Source of the DNA: an uncultured Limnohabitans sp.
GTDB lineage: Bacteria; Pseudomonadota; Gammaproteobacteria; Burkholderiales; Burkholderiaceae_C
Length of the DNA: 19,554 nucleotides
Reading direction: 5' to 3'
Assembly (NCBI GenBank): GCA_937928195.1
Contig: CALEYZ010000166.1
Location: 1 to 19,554, forward strand
In this document: piece after piece, positions 7,076 to 15,871 of the stretch
Layout of the letters: every line of letters begins with the position of its first letter
How positions within the stretch are numbered: position 1 is the first letter of the stretch
Program-made: the position numbers and the translations under genes
Notes under the pieces: generated by a model
Seen by the model: only the letters and a program-made list of their open reading frames with translations
What the model was told of the DNA's origin: nothing
The model's database searches: none

Positions 7076-8452
7076 ATGGCCAAACCAAACTTGAACCCAT
7101 CTTTGAAATCATTTGTGCAAGATGCACAGGTGGTGACCTCCAACGACGACGGCGGACCGCGCGCATCGTCCGACACCCGTGCTGTAGCACGCACAGGCCT
7201 GCTGGTGTTGGCCGTGGGCTTTGGCGGCTTCTTGCTGTGGGCCGGCCTTGCACCCCTGGACGAGGGCGTGCCTACACAAGGCATGGTGACCTTGGACACC
7301 AAGCGCAAAACTGTGCAGCATTTGTCGGGCGGCATTGTGAAAGAAGTGCTGGTGCAAGAAGGCCAGCAAGTGAAAGAGGGCGAGCCCATGCTGCGCTTGG
7401 ACGGTGCGGTGGCCAAGGCCAATTACGAAGCCGTGCGTCAACGCTACTTGGGCTACCGCGCTATGCAAAGCCGCTTGTTTGCAGAGCAAGCCGGCCGTGA
7501 TGCCATTGACTTCCATCCCGATGTCAAAGCCGCCTTGAACGACCCCCTGATCAAGTTGCAAGTGACCACCCAACAGCAACTGATCCAAGCGCGCCGCGCC
7601 GCCCTGGCCGCCGACCTGCAAGGCATCGAAGAAAGCATCCAAGGCCTTAAAGAACAATTGGGGTCGTATCAAAATATTTTGGTTCAGCGCCGCAGCCAGT
7701 TGGCCTTGCTGACCGAAGAACTCAACAACACCCGTGGCATGGTGAAAGAAGGCTACGCACCGCGCAACCGCCAGTTGGAACTGGAGCGCATGGTGGCCGA
7801 ATCCAATGCGGCCATTGCCGACCTGACGGGCAACAGCCTGCGTGTGTCGCGCCAAGTGGCCGAACTGACGCAACGCTCATTGGCACGCAAACAAGAGTAC
7901 CGCAAAGAGATTGAAACGCAGTTGGCCGATGTGACGCGTGAAGTGCAATCGGACGCAGAAAAATACGTGGCCGTGACAGCCGATTTGGACCGCATGGAAA
8001 TCAAGGCACCGGCCAATGGCCAAGTGGTGGGCCTGACCGTGCAAACCGTGGGCGCCGTGTTGCAGCCCGGTCAAAAACTCTTGGACGTGGTGCCAGAAAA
8101 CCAAACCTTGCTGCTGGAAGCACACATTCCGCCGCACCTGATTGACAAGGTGCACGCTGGTTTGTCTGCAGACATTCGCTTCAACTCCTTTGCGCACTCG
8201 CCTCAGTTGGTGGTGGAAGGCAAAGTGATGTCGGTGTCGGGTGACTTGCTGAGCGATCCGCAACAGCCGCAATTTGCCTACTACCTGGCGCGTGTGCAAG
8301 TGACATCGTCTGGCATGAAAACTTTGGGCGCACGCCAGATGCAGCCCGGCATGCCTGCCGAGATTGTGATCAAAACCGGTGAGCGTTCATTGCTGACCTA
8401 CTTGATGCACCCATTGATGAAGCGCTTGGCCGCTTCCATGAAGGAAGAGTGA
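7076..8452 (+). CDS. HlyD-family type I secretion adaptor
   Basis: A 458-residue periplasmic adaptor linking the ABC exporter to the TolC-type channel. A cytoplasmic N-terminus of about 40 residues is followed by one membrane anchor (about 41-60, LLVLAVGFGGFLLWAGLAPL). The two halves of a lipoyl/barrel-sandwich domain flank a long helical hairpin: VQHLSGGIVKEVLVQEGQQVKEGE from residue 80, and IKAPANGQVVGL from residue 309. The region between is rich in Gln, Glu, Leu and Arg, as expected of the coiled coil. The C-terminal beta-barrel ends QPGMPAEIVIKTGERSLLTYLMHPL, typical of PrtE/HlyD. The ribosome site ahead of ATG 7076 is weak. Its stop overlaps the next gene's start (TGATG at 8450-8454). 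Confidence 0.93.
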   Translation: MAKPNLNPSLKSFVQDAQVVTSNDDGGPRASSDTRAVARTGLLVLAVGFGGFLLWAGLAPLDEGVPTQGMVTLDTKRKTVQHLSGGIVKEVLVQEGQQVKEGEPMLRLDGAVAKANYEAVRQRYLGYRAMQSRLFAEQAGRDAIDFHPDVKAALNDPLIKLQVTTQQQLIQARRAALAADLQGIEESIQGLKEQLGSYQNILVQRRSQLALLTEELNNTRGMVKEGYAPRNRQLELERMVAESNAAIADLTGNSLRVSRQVAELTQRSLARKQEYRKEIETQLADVTREVQSDAEKYVAVTADLDRMEIKAPANGQVVGLTVQTVGAVLQPGQKLLDVVPENQTLLLEAHIPPHLIDKVHAGLSADIRFNSFAHSPQLVVEGKVMSVSGDLLSDPQQPQFAYYLARVQVTSSGMKTLGARQMQPGMPAEIVIKTGERSLLTYLMHPLMKRLAASMKEE

Positions 8453-9810
8453 TGAAAGCCCCATCTTTCTTTGCAAAAACAGCACTGGTGTGCGCGTTGT
8501 CCAGCGTGGCGCTGGCCTCGTGGGCGCAGTCGGCTGTGATGGATTTGAAGCAGGTGTACCAAGCCGCGTTGGAACAAGATTCCAATATTCGCGCCTCACG
8601 TGCTGCCGCCGATTCTGGCCGTGAGCGCTTGCCGCAAGCGCGTGCGGGTTTGTTGCCCCAAGTCTCGGCCAGTGCCGGCCGCAACAGCAACGACCTCAAC
8701 ACCACGGCGCCCAATATTTTGGGCACACCCGTGACCACCAACGACAAATACTTCAGTGACAACCGCACGGTGCAATTGCGCCAACCGCTGATGAACATGC
8801 AGCGTTGGCTGCAGTTTCAACAAGCCAAGTCCATGGTGGAAGAAGCCGAAGCCAACCTTGACCGCGATTTGCAAAACCTGGTGGTGCGCGTGGCCGGTGC
8901 TTACTTTGAAACCTTGATGGCCGACGAACAGCTGGACCTGGTGCAAGCGCAAATCAAAACCTACACGGCTTTGGTAGACGCTGCACAAAAAGGCTTGGCC
9001 GCAGGCTCGGGCACTCGCACCGATGTGGACGATGCCAAGGCCCGTTTGGACATGGCCAAAGCCCAAGAATTGGAAGCGCGTCAAAACCAAGACCTGACGC
9101 GCCGTCAGTTGCAGTTGTTGGTGAACCAGCCTGTGGGCGCTATTGCCAAGTTGAACGTGTCGGCACTTCAACTCAGTGCCCCCGAGCCCGCCAACTTGGA
9201 CGAGTGGACTCGCAAAGCCGAAGAAGCCAGCCCTGAAATCAAAGCGATGCAAGCGCGTTTGGACGCAGCGCGCCGTGAAGTGAGCAAATCCCAAGCGGGC
9301 CACTTGCCCACCTTGGACGCTGTGGCCCAATGGTCCAACAGCGGCAGTGAAAACATCACCCGTGTCAACTCGCGCTACGAAAACAAAACCATTGGTTTGC
9401 AGCTGAACATTCCGCTGTACTCCGGCGGCTATGTGAACTCCACCATTCGCCAAGCCGTGGCCGAGCAAACCCGCGCCGAAGAAACGCTGGAAGCCTTGCG
9501 CCGTGACCTGGGTGTGCGCGTGCACAAGGAATACCGCGGTGTGAGCGAAGGCGTGTTGCGTGTGAGAGCCTTGGAGCAAGCCGCACGTTCTGCAGAGCAA
9601 ATGATGAAGTCGACCCAGATGTCCTTGAAGGCTGGCGCCAGAACGCAGCTGGATGTGTTGAACGCCCAGCAGCAATACACCCTGGCATTGCGCGATTTGG
9701 CGCAAGGCCGCATGGTGTACTTGCTGTCCAAGGTGCGCTTGGCTTCCTTGGTGGGTGATGATGCGCTGGCATCGGTTGAGCAGGTGAATGCCAGTTTGAT
9801 GCAGCCTTGA
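8452..9810 (+). CDS. TolC-family outer membrane channel of type I secretion
   Basis: A 452-residue outer membrane efflux protein completing the exporter. A Sec signal peptide (MKAPSFFAKTALVCALSSVALASWAQS, cleavage probably after ASWA) precedes the TolC family opening MDLKQVYQAALEQDSNIRASRAAADSGRERLPQARAGLLP. Two long helical repeats follow; the second shows TIGLQLNIPLYSGGYVNSTIRQA and ends with GARTQLDVLNAQQQYTLALRDLAQGRMVYLLSKVRLASLVG, both standard TolC hallmarks. A GTG at 8449 is in frame just upstream, but ATG 8452 is preferred: the AAGGAAG at 8441-8447 is spaced suitably and the stop/start overlap with the adaptor gene is then the usual TGATG. It is the last gene before a clear terminator. 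Confidence 0.93.
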   Translation: MKAPSFFAKTALVCALSSVALASWAQSAVMDLKQVYQAALEQDSNIRASRAAADSGRERLPQARAGLLPQVSASAGRNSNDLNTTAPNILGTPVTTNDKYFSDNRTVQLRQPLMNMQRWLQFQQAKSMVEEAEANLDRDLQNLVVRVAGAYFETLMADEQLDLVQAQIKTYTALVDAAQKGLAAGSGTRTDVDDAKARLDMAKAQELEARQNQDLTRRQLQLLVNQPVGAIAKLNVSALQLSAPEPANLDEWTRKAEEASPEIKAMQARLDAARREVSKSQAGHLPTLDAVAQWSNSGSENITRVNSRYENKTIGLQLNIPLYSGGYVNSTIRQAVAEQTRAEETLEALRRDLGVRVHKEYRGVSEGVLRVRALEQAARSAEQMMKSTQMSLKAGARTQLDVLNAQQQYTLALRDLAQGRMVYLLSKVRLASLVGDDALASVEQVNASLMQP

Positions 9811-9825
9811 TGGCGAGAAGCAATG

Positions 9826-9865
9826 AAGGGCATTGGGTAATGCCCTTATTTGCTTATATTTTTCA
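9826..9865 (+). terminator. Intrinsic terminator of secretion operon
   Basis: AAGGGCAT at 9826-9833 and ATGCCCTT at 9840-9847 form a perfect eight-pair stem with a six-base loop (TGGGTA). A T-rich stretch follows (ATTTGCTTATATTTTT). It lies 16 bases after the TolC-type stop codon. It probably ends the transporter transcript and separates it from the cargo operon. Confidence 0.75.
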
Positions 9866-9921
9866 TAAATAACTGACCTAATTCAGGTAGAGTTTGGGTT
9901 TTCTTCAATGCAGGAAACCCA

Positions 9922-10800
9922 TTGCTCAATGAGATCGTTGGAAGGCTAAGCACCGGTTCGGAAGTCATCAACGGCACCGACCTGGACGACTACATTCGCC
10001 CGCTGGGTGGGTCGGACTACATCGATGGCAAAAAAGGCTTTGACACTGTGTATGTGTTTTGGCCTGCTTCCAAATTCAAACTGACCACCACACAAGGCAC
10101 CACTTACTTGGATGCCGTTTCGGGTGCGTCGCGCAGTGACAAGTTGGTGCTGAGGAATGTGGAAGCCATTGAGTTTTCAGACAAGGTGGTGTCGTTGGAA
10201 ATTGCGGACACCTACACCAACACTGCGGGCAGTGACACCTTTGATGGTGGGCCGGGTGTGGACACGGTGGTTTACAACGGCGTTAAATCTTCCTACGTGA
10301 TCAAACCAGAAGCTGCTGGCATTGCGGTGCGCAGCGCGACTTACTCTGAAGGCTCGGACTGGCTTTTGAATGTCGAACGGCTTCAATTCAATGATGTGAA
10401 GTTGGCCTTTGATTTGGATGGCAATGCCGGATTTGCCGTCAAAACATTGGGTTTGGTGTTTGGCGCAGCCGCCGCATCAGTGCCTGCGTATGTGGGCATC
10501 TGTTTAGACCGCCTAGAAAACCAACACGAAACCAAAGAGCAATTGATGCATGACGCTTTGGCCATTCGATTGGGTGTGGATGCGCAAAGTACCGAGCAAG
10601 TGGTTTCATTCTTGTACCAGTCATTGGTGGGTGTCGTGCCCACCAAGGCGGTTCAAGATTTTTATGTCGGTTGGATTCAAAGTGGTGCTTACACCATCGA
10701 CAGCTTGGCGGTGTATGCCGCCGACTTGAGTTTGAATGCGGTAACGGCGCAACTGACAGGCATGGCGGCCACAGGCGTGGCTTACGACCTGCCGCTTTGA
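9922..10800 (+). CDS. Small RTX-like protein, probable type I secretion substrate
   Basis: A 292-residue acidic protein with no N-terminal signal peptide, as expected of type I cargo. The first half has degenerate RTX-like units: INGTDLDDYIRPLGGSDYIDGKKGFDTVYVF (about 19-48) and NTAGSDTFDGGPGVDTVVYNG (about 100-120), each followed by a LRNVEAIEFSD or LLNVERLQFND strand as in calcium-binding RTX proteins. The C-terminal 123 residues (170-292) are related to the end of the protease at 13811-15859: KTLGLVFG...YVGI...L, then VVSFLYQSLVG, YVGWIQSG and a final TGMAATGV. I read this shared part as a secretion or sorting module. The start is TTG at 9922 behind AGGAAA (9912-9917); no in-frame ATG fits better. 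It may be a structural or surface-layer-like protein or an accessory to the protease. Confidence 0.75.
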   Translation: MLNEIVGRLSTGSEVINGTDLDDYIRPLGGSDYIDGKKGFDTVYVFWPASKFKLTTTQGTTYLDAVSGASRSDKLVLRNVEAIEFSDKVVSLEIADTYTNTAGSDTFDGGPGVDTVVYNGVKSSYVIKPEAAGIAVRSATYSEGSDWLLNVERLQFNDVKLAFDLDGNAGFAVKTLGLVFGAAAASVPAYVGICLDRLENQHETKEQLMHDALAIRLGVDAQSTEQVVSFLYQSLVGVVPTKAVQDFYVGWIQSGAYTIDSLAVYAADLSLNAVTAQLTGMAATGVAYDLPL

Positions 10801-10824
10801 AACAGATCTAAAAAGGTGAGTGAG

Positions 10825-12441
10825 ATGAACCGAACGTTAACAAGCATGTGCGTGGCTGTGGCGATGCTGCTGTACGGCTGTGGTGGCCGCGATGAAGCAG
10901 GCACAGCCAACCTCAACGGCCAAGTGGGCGGTGTGGTGGCGTCGATGCCTGTCAATCACTACGCAGCATCGCGATTTTTGGAGCAATCCTCCATGGGGCC
11001 TTCGCCTGCATCTGTCGCGCAAGTCAGAGCACAAGGGCCAGAGGCGTGGATTGCATCGCAAATGCGCTTGCCGCCCACGCTGATCGTGACGCCAGCCAAC
11101 CTTGTGGAATATGACTTGAATTTGGACCGTCCTGCCGGAGATCGCATGGCGGAGCATTACGCGGTGAGCCTGAATAATTTGATGATTGGCGCGGAAGATC
11201 AATTGCGCGTGAGAACCAGTTGGGTGCTGTCCAATTTCTTGGTGGTGTCCGTTCGCAAAGTGCAGCAGTTTGGCGCTTTGGAATACATGAACATTTTGCA
11301 GACCAATGCTTTTGGTCAATTCGGAGATTTACTCAAAGCTGTCAGTCGCAATGCGGCCATGGGTTTTTATTTGGACAATGGTCAAAACCGACGTACCCAA
11401 CTGAATGAAAACTACGGTCGTGAGTTGATGCAGCTGTTCTCTGTGGGCTTGGTGCAATTGAACATGAATGGCAGCATCAAAAAAGATGCTTCTGGCAAGG
11501 CGCTGGAAACCTACACACAAAAAGATGTCATTGAAGCCACGCGCGCATTGACGGGTTGGAACAATGCGGAACCCAATGTTCGTCGTTTAAGTTCAAATGG
11601 CTTCAACTACGCTAAACCCATGGCCGCAGATTTTGCGGATCAGCACGATACGGGTTCCAAAACGGTCTTAGGCAAAACCATCCCTGCAGGTCAAACCGCT
11701 GCGCAAGACTTGGACAGCTTGATTGAAATTTTGGTGACGCATCCCAACGCGGCCCCCTTTGTGTCTTTGCGTCTGATTCAAGGCATGACCACCAGCGATC
11801 CATCGCCGGCGTACCTTGAACGTGTGGCCACAGTGTTCAAAGACACCAAAGGCAATTTGGCCAAAGTGGTCACTGCTATTTTGATGGACCCCGAAGCACG
11901 TTACGGCGATGTGCCTGGCAGATCCGTGAAGGGTTTTGGCCGCATCAAAGAGCCTTTCATGCTGACCATGAACGTGATTCGTGGTTTGGGATGCAAAGGT
12001 GCTGTTCGCGATGCCAACAACTCGCGCAATGTTTGGCAGAACAACCAGCAAAAGCCATTTGAAGCCTACACGGTATTCAATTTCTATCCACCCAACCATC
12101 GAACGCAAGGCACGAATGTGCTGGCGCCGGAACAAAAGATGCTCAATTCCAGTGAGTTCAACAGTCGCATGTACAGCAACAGTGGCGGAATGCAAAACGA
12201 AACCATGTTGAGCGATGCTGGCTGTGACGTGGCCACTTTCAAAGCAGCCACGGCTGTGTCGGACGAGGCTTTGGTGGAGTTGTTGAGCCAGCGCTATTTC
12301 CGTGGCGCGATGCCAGCTGTACTGGCCAAGAGTTTGATTGAAGCCAACAAAAGTTTATGGCAACGCGAACAAGGCTTGGTCTTGGCCGCTTCCATGATGG
12401 ACATGGCGTCATTAACACCCGCATTTGGAGTGAGCAAATGA
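10825..12441 (+). CDS. DUF1800-family lipoprotein
   Basis: A 538-residue protein. The signal (MNRTLTSMCVAVAMLLYGC) ends in a lipobox with Cys19. The mature start shows the DUF1800 hallmark AASRFLEQSSMGPSPASVAQVRAQGPEAWIASQM, and the middle has NENYGRELMQLFSVGLVQLN and YTQKDVIEATRALTGW, both strongly conserved in this family. The biochemical function of DUF1800 is not established. These genes nearly always sit beside DUF1501 genes, as here. ATG 10825 is chosen over an in-frame GTG at 10816 because AAAGGTGAG precedes it at proper spacing. The gap to the upstream RTX-like gene is 24 bases and the stop overlaps the DUF1501 start (ATGA at 12438), so it is part of the same transcript as the putative cargo genes. 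Confidence 0.88.
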   Translation: MNRTLTSMCVAVAMLLYGCGGRDEAGTANLNGQVGGVVASMPVNHYAASRFLEQSSMGPSPASVAQVRAQGPEAWIASQMRLPPTLIVTPANLVEYDLNLDRPAGDRMAEHYAVSLNNLMIGAEDQLRVRTSWVLSNFLVVSVRKVQQFGALEYMNILQTNAFGQFGDLLKAVSRNAAMGFYLDNGQNRRTQLNENYGRELMQLFSVGLVQLNMNGSIKKDASGKALETYTQKDVIEATRALTGWNNAEPNVRRLSSNGFNYAKPMAADFADQHDTGSKTVLGKTIPAGQTAAQDLDSLIEILVTHPNAAPFVSLRLIQGMTTSDPSPAYLERVATVFKDTKGNLAKVVTAILMDPEARYGDVPGRSVKGFGRIKEPFMLTMNVIRGLGCKGAVRDANNSRNVWQNNQQKPFEAYTVFNFYPPNHRTQGTNVLAPEQKMLNSSEFNSRMYSNSGGMQNETMLSDAGCDVATFKAATAVSDEALVELLSQRYFRGAMPAVLAKSLIEANKSLWQREQGLVLAASMMDMASLTPAFGVSK

Positions 12442-13790
12442 TCAATCGTCGCAATTTTCTCCAGCATGCAGGTGCGGTGTCTTTGGCTGGCATTGGTGCC
12501 ACTTTGGCCAGCATTCAAAATGTGCAGGCGGCTGATTACAAGGCCTTGGTGGTTGTCTTCTTGTCTGGCGGTTTTGATGGCAACAATGTGTTGATTCCAG
12601 TCGATGGTGCCTACAACGACTATGCCAAAGCGCGCCCCGTCTTGGCATTGCCCAAAGACAGTTTGGTGAACTTGTCTGGCTCGCACATCGGCCACCAATT
12701 TGCACTCTCGCCGGCCAACCGTGCTTTGGCAACTTTGTTTGAACAAAAGCGCATGGCGGTTGTGGCCAATGCGGGGGCTTTGGTGCAGCCCACCACCCTT
12801 GACCAGATGCGCAACAACACGGCCAAGTTGCCACCCTTCATGGGCTCGCACGCTGAACAAGAGCAGTGGATTCAGGGTTGGATGGGGGCCGAAGATTTAA
12901 CCGGTTGGGGTGGGCGTGCAATGGACGCCATGAGTGCTGAAATGAAGACGCGACAGCCTTTGGTTGCATTGTCTCGAGATTACACAGCGGTGGTGTCCAG
13001 CAATACCACACTCAGTTTGGCCAACAGCAATGGTGGCGCTAATTGGGGACGTGCGCAGTTGAACCAAGATGACAACCTTTTTCGCCAGCGCATTGAGTGG
13101 GCCAGCCGATTGCAATCTGGCAATACCTACGACTATGAGTTCACGCGCAGTTTGCGTGCCGCGTACCTGGACACCGTTGAGTTTGCCAAAGGCCAAGCCA
13201 GTGGCCCCGATCCGGTTGGCACATTTCCAGACATGCAGATTGGACGAGATCTGAGGTTCTTGGCCAAGCACTTGCCCTACAGCAAGCAAGCCGGCGCCCG
13301 CAGACAGGTCTACTTGGTGCAAGACGGAGGCTATGACACGCACACGGGTCAGCTGTCGACCGACACCAACAATCCGGGCCTTGAAACACGTTTGTCGGAT
13401 GTTGCCAATTCGGTCAGTGCCTTCGATGCTTCCATGCAAGCGGCTGGCATGAACAATGATGTGATCACTGTGATCATGAGTGAATTCGGAAGGACTTTGG
13501 ATCCAGCCGCTGGCGCCGGTTCTGACCATGCTTGGGGCAACCATTGGTTTGCCGTGGGCGGCCCAGTGAAGGGTGGCGTGGTGTATGGCAACACGTTTCC
13601 AACTTTGCAGACGGGCGGCCCCGATGATGCATCGATGTATGACCCCAAGCGGGGTCAGTGGATACCGCAGTTTTCTTCAGATCAATTCATGTCGGACATT
13701 GTGCGTTGGCTGGGTTTAACCCCCGCACAAACTTTGGCCATCTTGCCGAATTTGGCCAACTTCTCAGCCAAAACCATTGGCTATCTCTGA
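12438..13790 (+). CDS. DUF1501-family Tat-exported protein
   Basis: A 450-residue protein with a twin-arginine signal (MINRRNFLQHAGAVSLAGIG..., cleavage probably after Ala31 in NVQA). The domain is DUF1501, part of the alkaline phosphatase/sulfatase-like fold. Conserved pieces are VVVFLSGGFDGNNVLIPV near the mature start, VQDGGYDTHTGQ in the middle, and MSEFGRTLDPAAGAGSDHAWGNHWFAVGGPVKGG towards the end, where Asp and His residues are likely metal ligands. Its substrate is unknown. ATG 12438 is favoured over upstream in-frame starts because it gives the Tat motif at the N-terminus, has GGAG at 12427-12430, and overlaps the DUF1800 stop. Tat export implies folding with cofactor in the cytoplasm. 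It is the usual partner of DUF1800. Confidence 0.9.
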   Translation: MINRRNFLQHAGAVSLAGIGATLASIQNVQAADYKALVVVFLSGGFDGNNVLIPVDGAYNDYAKARPVLALPKDSLVNLSGSHIGHQFALSPANRALATLFEQKRMAVVANAGALVQPTTLDQMRNNTAKLPPFMGSHAEQEQWIQGWMGAEDLTGWGGRAMDAMSAEMKTRQPLVALSRDYTAVVSSNTTLSLANSNGGANWGRAQLNQDDNLFRQRIEWASRLQSGNTYDYEFTRSLRAAYLDTVEFAKGQASGPDPVGTFPDMQIGRDLRFLAKHLPYSKQAGARRQVYLVQDGGYDTHTGQLSTDTNNPGLETRLSDVANSVSAFDASMQAAGMNNDVITVIMSEFGRTLDPAAGAGSDHAWGNHWFAVGGPVKGGVVYGNTFPTLQTGGPDDASMYDPKRGQWIPQFSSDQFMSDIVRWLGLTPAQTLAILPNLANFSAKTIGYL

Positions 13791-13810
13791 TTGAGTGAAA
13801 AGGATAAAAA

Positions 13811-15859
13811 ATGGCTGAGATTCGAGGTACGCCGCTGAAAGATATCGTGACCGTGAAAAGTGGTGACACGTTTCACGGCGAAGATGGCGATGATGAAATT
13901 ACGTTATTGGAGAGTGCGACAGGCCAAGGCTTAGCAGGCAACGATACGATTATTGTTGCGCCTGGTGTTCGCTGGGCATCTGTTTGGTATTGGTGGTCGC
14001 CCAATTCGATTTATGTTGACTTAGAAGCTGGCTACGCGCTCGATGGATTTGGTACACGAGACACGCTGGTCAATGTTCACAGCGTAGATGGCTTTAATCG
14101 AAATGGCGACAAAGGTTTCGGAAGCTCTGGGAACGATTCGTTTTTTATGGGCTCCAACTGGCAAAAACAGCCTGGCTCTGTGTACATCGATGGGCGCGGT
14201 GGCTTTGATCGCGTCACCATTGGTTACACACCGAGTGAGAATTTTGGGCCAGTTGTCGTCCAAGTTTCTCCCGATGGCCGTGTCATCAAGGCTTACAACT
14301 CAAATTACCCAAATTTTATTTATGAGTTGCACAACATTGAACAATTCGCTGTTTGGAACAATGAAACGCAAAAAGGCCAAGATTTTGATCTGCTTGCATT
14401 CCGAGATTTATCGCATGCTGGTGAAGAAATTCTGCTGCGCGGCGACAAAGGTTGGCAAACCAAAACTGCAGGCACACCCACTGCGCTGACATACAGCTTC
14501 ATGTCACAAGCCCCTGCCACAGGCGGCGAAGGTGGCACTGGCTTTGTTGCTTTGAGTGCGCAGCAACAGCAAATCGTGAGAGATTTGTTTTCTGTGTTGC
14601 AGCAGCAAACGGGTTTGAGTTTTTCGGAAGTGTCTGGCGATGCCGGGCAAATTCGATTCGGTGTGAATCAGCAAACCAACACACGAGGCTATTCGTTTGT
14701 GCCAGATGCCTACAAAGGCGATGCGCGAGCGGGTGATGTCTGGTTAGACGTAGAAACTGCCAATGTCTTGGCCCCTGGGCAAGAGGGCTACTATGTGCTT
14801 TTGCATGAGTTGGGGCATGCGCTGGGTTTGCAGCATCCCTTGCCAGAGAGTGACACCTCCGGTGCGACCGTGTTGCTCAATGCGCTTGCCACGACGGCCA
14901 ATACGCTGATGCTGGAATTGTCGGCCACCACGACGGGTGGCAACTGGCCCACTTGGTTTGGCAGTTTTGATTTGCAAGCACTGCGTGCCTTGTACGGCAC
15001 CCGCGCTTATGGCACAGGCAATGATGTTTACAAACTCACGGATGCATCCAGCCCTCTGACCATTGTTGATGACGGCGGCATTGACACCTTGGATGCTTCA
15101 GCGGTGAGCATGTCGGTCAGCATCGATTTGCATTCGGGGACTGGCAGTTCGGTTGGCATGAATGCCGATGGCATGGCCAAGCACAACAACGTCAGCATTG
15201 CAGGCGGTGCTGTGATTGAAAACGCCATTGGCTCGCCGTATGACGATGTGATCATTGGCAATGCGGCCAACAATGTGGTGACCTTCACCGGGGGCAACGA
15301 CATTGTGGATGGCGATGCTGGTTTGGACATCGTGCGGTTTTGGAGCAGCAGCGCCAACATGCATGTTTTCAAAGACAGCACAACGGGCTACTGGAACGCA
15401 GAGGCACTCAACAACGAAGGTGGCAGCATCGAGTTGCGACAAGTTGAACGACTGATCTTCACGGATTCTTCTTGGGCACTGGACACGGGGGGCACTGAAA
15501 ACGCCGGCATCACGGCCAAAATTTTGGGCGCTGTGTTTGGCAAAGAGTCGCTGTCCAACAAAGCCTATGTCGGCATTGGTTTGAGCTTTTTAGACGCGGG
15601 CTGGACCTATGACAACTTGGCAGGGCTGGCACTGAATGCAGCTGGCGCTACGACCAACGATCAAATTGTGAGTTTGCTTTGGAAGAATGTAATCGGGACG
15701 ACTGCTTCTACTACTGACAAGGCGCCTTACATTGCCATGCTCAAAAACGGCATGACGCCCGGTGCTTTGGCGCACTTGGCTGCTGACACGACTTTCAACA
15801 CGGCCAACATCAATTTGGTGGGCTTGATGCAGACGGGCCTGGAATACATTCCAAGTTGA
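13811..15859 (+). CDS. Serralysin-like (M10) metalloprotease, type I secretion substrate
   Basis: A 682-residue, cysteine-free protein without a signal peptide. Residues 15-225 hold scattered RTX-like units (HGEDGDDEITLL, GLAGNDTIIV, DGRGGFDRVTIGY). The catalytic domain spans about 225-396: it opens LTYSFMSQAP, has the zinc site HELGHALGLQH (His332, His336 and His342, catalytic Glu333), a candidate Met-turn at Met367 (TLMLE rather than the usual VMSY), and closes FDLQALRALYG. A second RTX-like part follows (GNDVYKL at about 403, GGNDIVDGDAGLDIVRF further on). The last 117 residues (566-682) are related to the C-terminus of the small RTX-like protein. It probably degrades extracellular protein after export by the upstream ABC/HlyD/TolC set. 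Classical serralysins begin with the protease domain, so the N-terminal extension is unusual. AGGA at 13801-13804 precedes the ATG; the gap to DUF1501 is 20 bases. Confidence 0.88.
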   Translation: MAEIRGTPLKDIVTVKSGDTFHGEDGDDEITLLESATGQGLAGNDTIIVAPGVRWASVWYWWSPNSIYVDLEAGYALDGFGTRDTLVNVHSVDGFNRNGDKGFGSSGNDSFFMGSNWQKQPGSVYIDGRGGFDRVTIGYTPSENFGPVVVQVSPDGRVIKAYNSNYPNFIYELHNIEQFAVWNNETQKGQDFDLLAFRDLSHAGEEILLRGDKGWQTKTAGTPTALTYSFMSQAPATGGEGGTGFVALSAQQQQIVRDLFSVLQQQTGLSFSEVSGDAGQIRFGVNQQTNTRGYSFVPDAYKGDARAGDVWLDVETANVLAPGQEGYYVLLHELGHALGLQHPLPESDTSGATVLLNALATTANTLMLELSATTTGGNWPTWFGSFDLQALRALYGTRAYGTGNDVYKLTDASSPLTIVDDGGIDTLDASAVSMSVSIDLHSGTGSSVGMNADGMAKHNNVSIAGGAVIENAIGSPYDDVIIGNAANNVVTFTGGNDIVDGDAGLDIVRFWSSSANMHVFKDSTTGYWNAEALNNEGGSIELRQVERLIFTDSSWALDTGGTENAGITAKILGAVFGKESLSNKAYVGIGLSFLDAGWTYDNLAGLALNAAGATTNDQIVSLLWKNVIGTTASTTDKAPYIAMLKNGMTPGALAHLAADTTFNTANINLVGLMQTGLEYIPS

Positions 15860-15871
15860 TCGTGCTGGGCC

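Noticed and set aside
9848..9921. Promoter for the cargo operon
   Set aside because: One must exist after the terminator, and the stretch is AT-rich (TAGAGT at 9888-9893 is a possible -10), but no acceptable -35 is seen at the right distance, so no box is called.
12357..12437. Longer start for the DUF1501 gene
   Set aside because: The extra 27 residues would bury the twin-arginine signal and overlap the DUF1800 coding sequence. ATG 12438 has a ribosome site and the common ATGA overlap.
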